7,957 bases of DNA from an uncultured Hyphomicrobiales bacterium. Lineage in GTDB: Bacteria; Pseudomonadota; Alphaproteobacteria; Rhizobiales; Beijerinckiaceae. Location: NCBI GenBank assembly GCA_903932565.1, contig CAIZGQ010000546.1, positions 1 through 7,957 on the forward strand, given 5' to 3'. This document shows, in pieces, positions 7,175-7,957 of the stretch (the first letter of the stretch is position 1; every line of letters begins with the position of its first letter). Position numbers and translations under genes: made by a program. The notes under the pieces are model-generated. The model did not search any database. It worked only from the letters and a program-made list of their open reading frames with translations, and had not been told where the DNA came from.

Positions 7175-7957
7175 TCATCGTTTTGCCAGTGAGTTCTGAA
7201 CCCCGTAGCGAATGACAGACAGCGACTTATCGGCCTTATCATCCCCTGCGTTGGGCTCTTCTTTCTTTGTAAAATCGAGGAGGCTGCGCAGGGCGAGTGA
7301 CAATTGCCCGACACGCTGTGCGAGCACGATCGTCTCGGCCTGCTGCGGCGTGACCTCGAGTGTGGCGTTTGTGCCGCTGACGCGCTCGCCGTTCTTTTCC
7401 TGAATGGTCGGGCCGATGGCGAGAACCCGTATATTGGGCAGAATTGTTTCACTCACGTAAGCATCACCAACGCCTGACTTGGCGGCGTCTTCGTCGCGAT
7501 AGGTGCGGATGATGTCGACGCGATCGTTGGGAAGGATAAAGCCGCCCGCCGTCGTTGCGCCCTGCGAGTCAATATTGATCGCGACCGCGCGGGATCCGGA
7601 GGGTAAGAGCGTTGACATGAAGCTCGCGTTGGGTCCCTTCACCAGCTTGTCGCGGCGAAGCGGCTCGCCCTGCACAAATGATCCACGGACCACCGAGCCT
7701 TTGAGATCTGCAATTAGACGGGCATCATCGGTCTTCTTGATCATACCAGGGCCGACGCCGGCCCGGGGCCACAATTGCCACAGCAAATCTGGGTCGTTGA
7801 TCACCGTGCCCATGGGCAGATCACGACCAGCGGTCAGAACCTCTTCGGTTTCCAGCTGCGGCGCGGCAGAAATTGTGACGGCCTGCGGCGTTTCTGGTGG
7901 CTTGCTTCCGCTCAGAATGAACGCTGCACCACCAGCAACAACGGCGATTCCCAGGAA
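7175..7957 (-). CDS. cpaB: CpaB/RcpC, Tad pilus periplasmic assembly protein (5' end cut off)
   Basis: The reading frame stays open to the window edge, so the true start lies beyond base 7957. The visible part is 260 residues and ends in a TGA stop. It begins with a hydrophobic run (FLGIAVVAGGAAFIL), the membrane anchor, so probably only a few N-terminal residues are missing. A Pro-rich stretch follows, then an SAF-type domain starting near fragment residue 39 (VLTAGRDLPMGTVI). The CpaB-family core follows: a segment near residues 114-127 (MSTLLPSGSRAVAI), then FILPNDRVDII near 140-150, and LEVTPQQAETIVLAQRVG near 200-217. Family members sit in the periplasm anchored to the inner membrane, and are thought to stabilise or gate the secretin; SAF domains resemble those of flagellar FlgA and may bind peptidoglycan. 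An in-frame ATG at 7813 falls inside the SAF domain and is not a credible start. It is the first of the seven clear genes here and lies immediately upstream of the secretin gene, its usual neighbour. Confidence 0.93.
   Translation of the reverse strand, partial: FLGIAVVAGGAAFILSGSKPPETPQAVTISAAPQLETEEVLTAGRDLPMGTVINDPDLLWQLWPRAGVGPGMIKKTDDARLIADLKGSVVRGSFVQGEPLRRDKLVKGPNASFMSTLLPSGSRAVAINIDSQGATTAGGFILPNDRVDIIRTYRDEDAAKSGVGDAYVSETILPNIRVLAIGPTIQEKNGERVSGTNATLEVTPQQAETIVLAQRVGQLSLALRSLLDFTKKEEPNAGDDKADKSLSVIRYGVQNSLAKR

Overview
The window is one long minus-strand operon segment that encodes the assembly machinery of a Tad/Flp (type IVc) pilus, also called the Cpa system. Reading along the minus strand from the high-coordinate end, the order is cpaB (5' end cut by the window edge), cpaC, cpaD, cpaE, cpaF, tadB, tadC. 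A possible start of a further gene sits in the last 27 bases. There is no convincing gene on the plus strand, and no RNA gene, insertion sequence, CRISPR array or recognisable promoter.

The gene order, a CpaD with the CGxWP and GCATQ motifs typical of alphaproteobacteria, a CpaE with a receiver-like N-terminus, and moderately GC-rich codon use all suggest an alphaproteobacterium. Hyphomicrobiales (Rhizobiales) is my best guess. The order-level placement is inference only.

Layout by position: 7957-7175 CpaB (periplasmic SAF-domain protein); 7133-5610 CpaC (outer-membrane secretin); 5566-4835 CpaD (lipoprotein associated with the secretin); 4835-3573 CpaE/TadZ (MinD/ParA-like positioning ATPase); 3525-2050 CpaF/TadA (motor ATPase); 2029-1058 TadB and 1042-65 TadC (inner-membrane platform pair). 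Gaps between genes are 0 to about 45 bases. The cpaD stop and cpaE start share one base (TGATG), so the genes look co-transcribed and partly translationally coupled. No gene-free stretch reaches 300 bases.

Together these genes make the full envelope-spanning machine: the CpaF motor acts on the TadB/TadC platform to push Flp pilin subunits through a periplasmic and outer-membrane conduit of CpaB, CpaC and CpaD, with CpaE setting the site of assembly. The Flp pilin, the prepilin peptidase (CpaA/TadV), the TadE/TadF pseudopilins and TadG are not in this window and would be expected in flanking DNA. I see a well-known system with modest individual features, not a new one. The main points worth a second look are the two active-site changes in CpaE, a two-cysteine pattern and a Gly/Ser linker in CpaC, the cpaC start, a strong hairpin inside cpaD, and the unidentified gene start at the low-coordinate edge.
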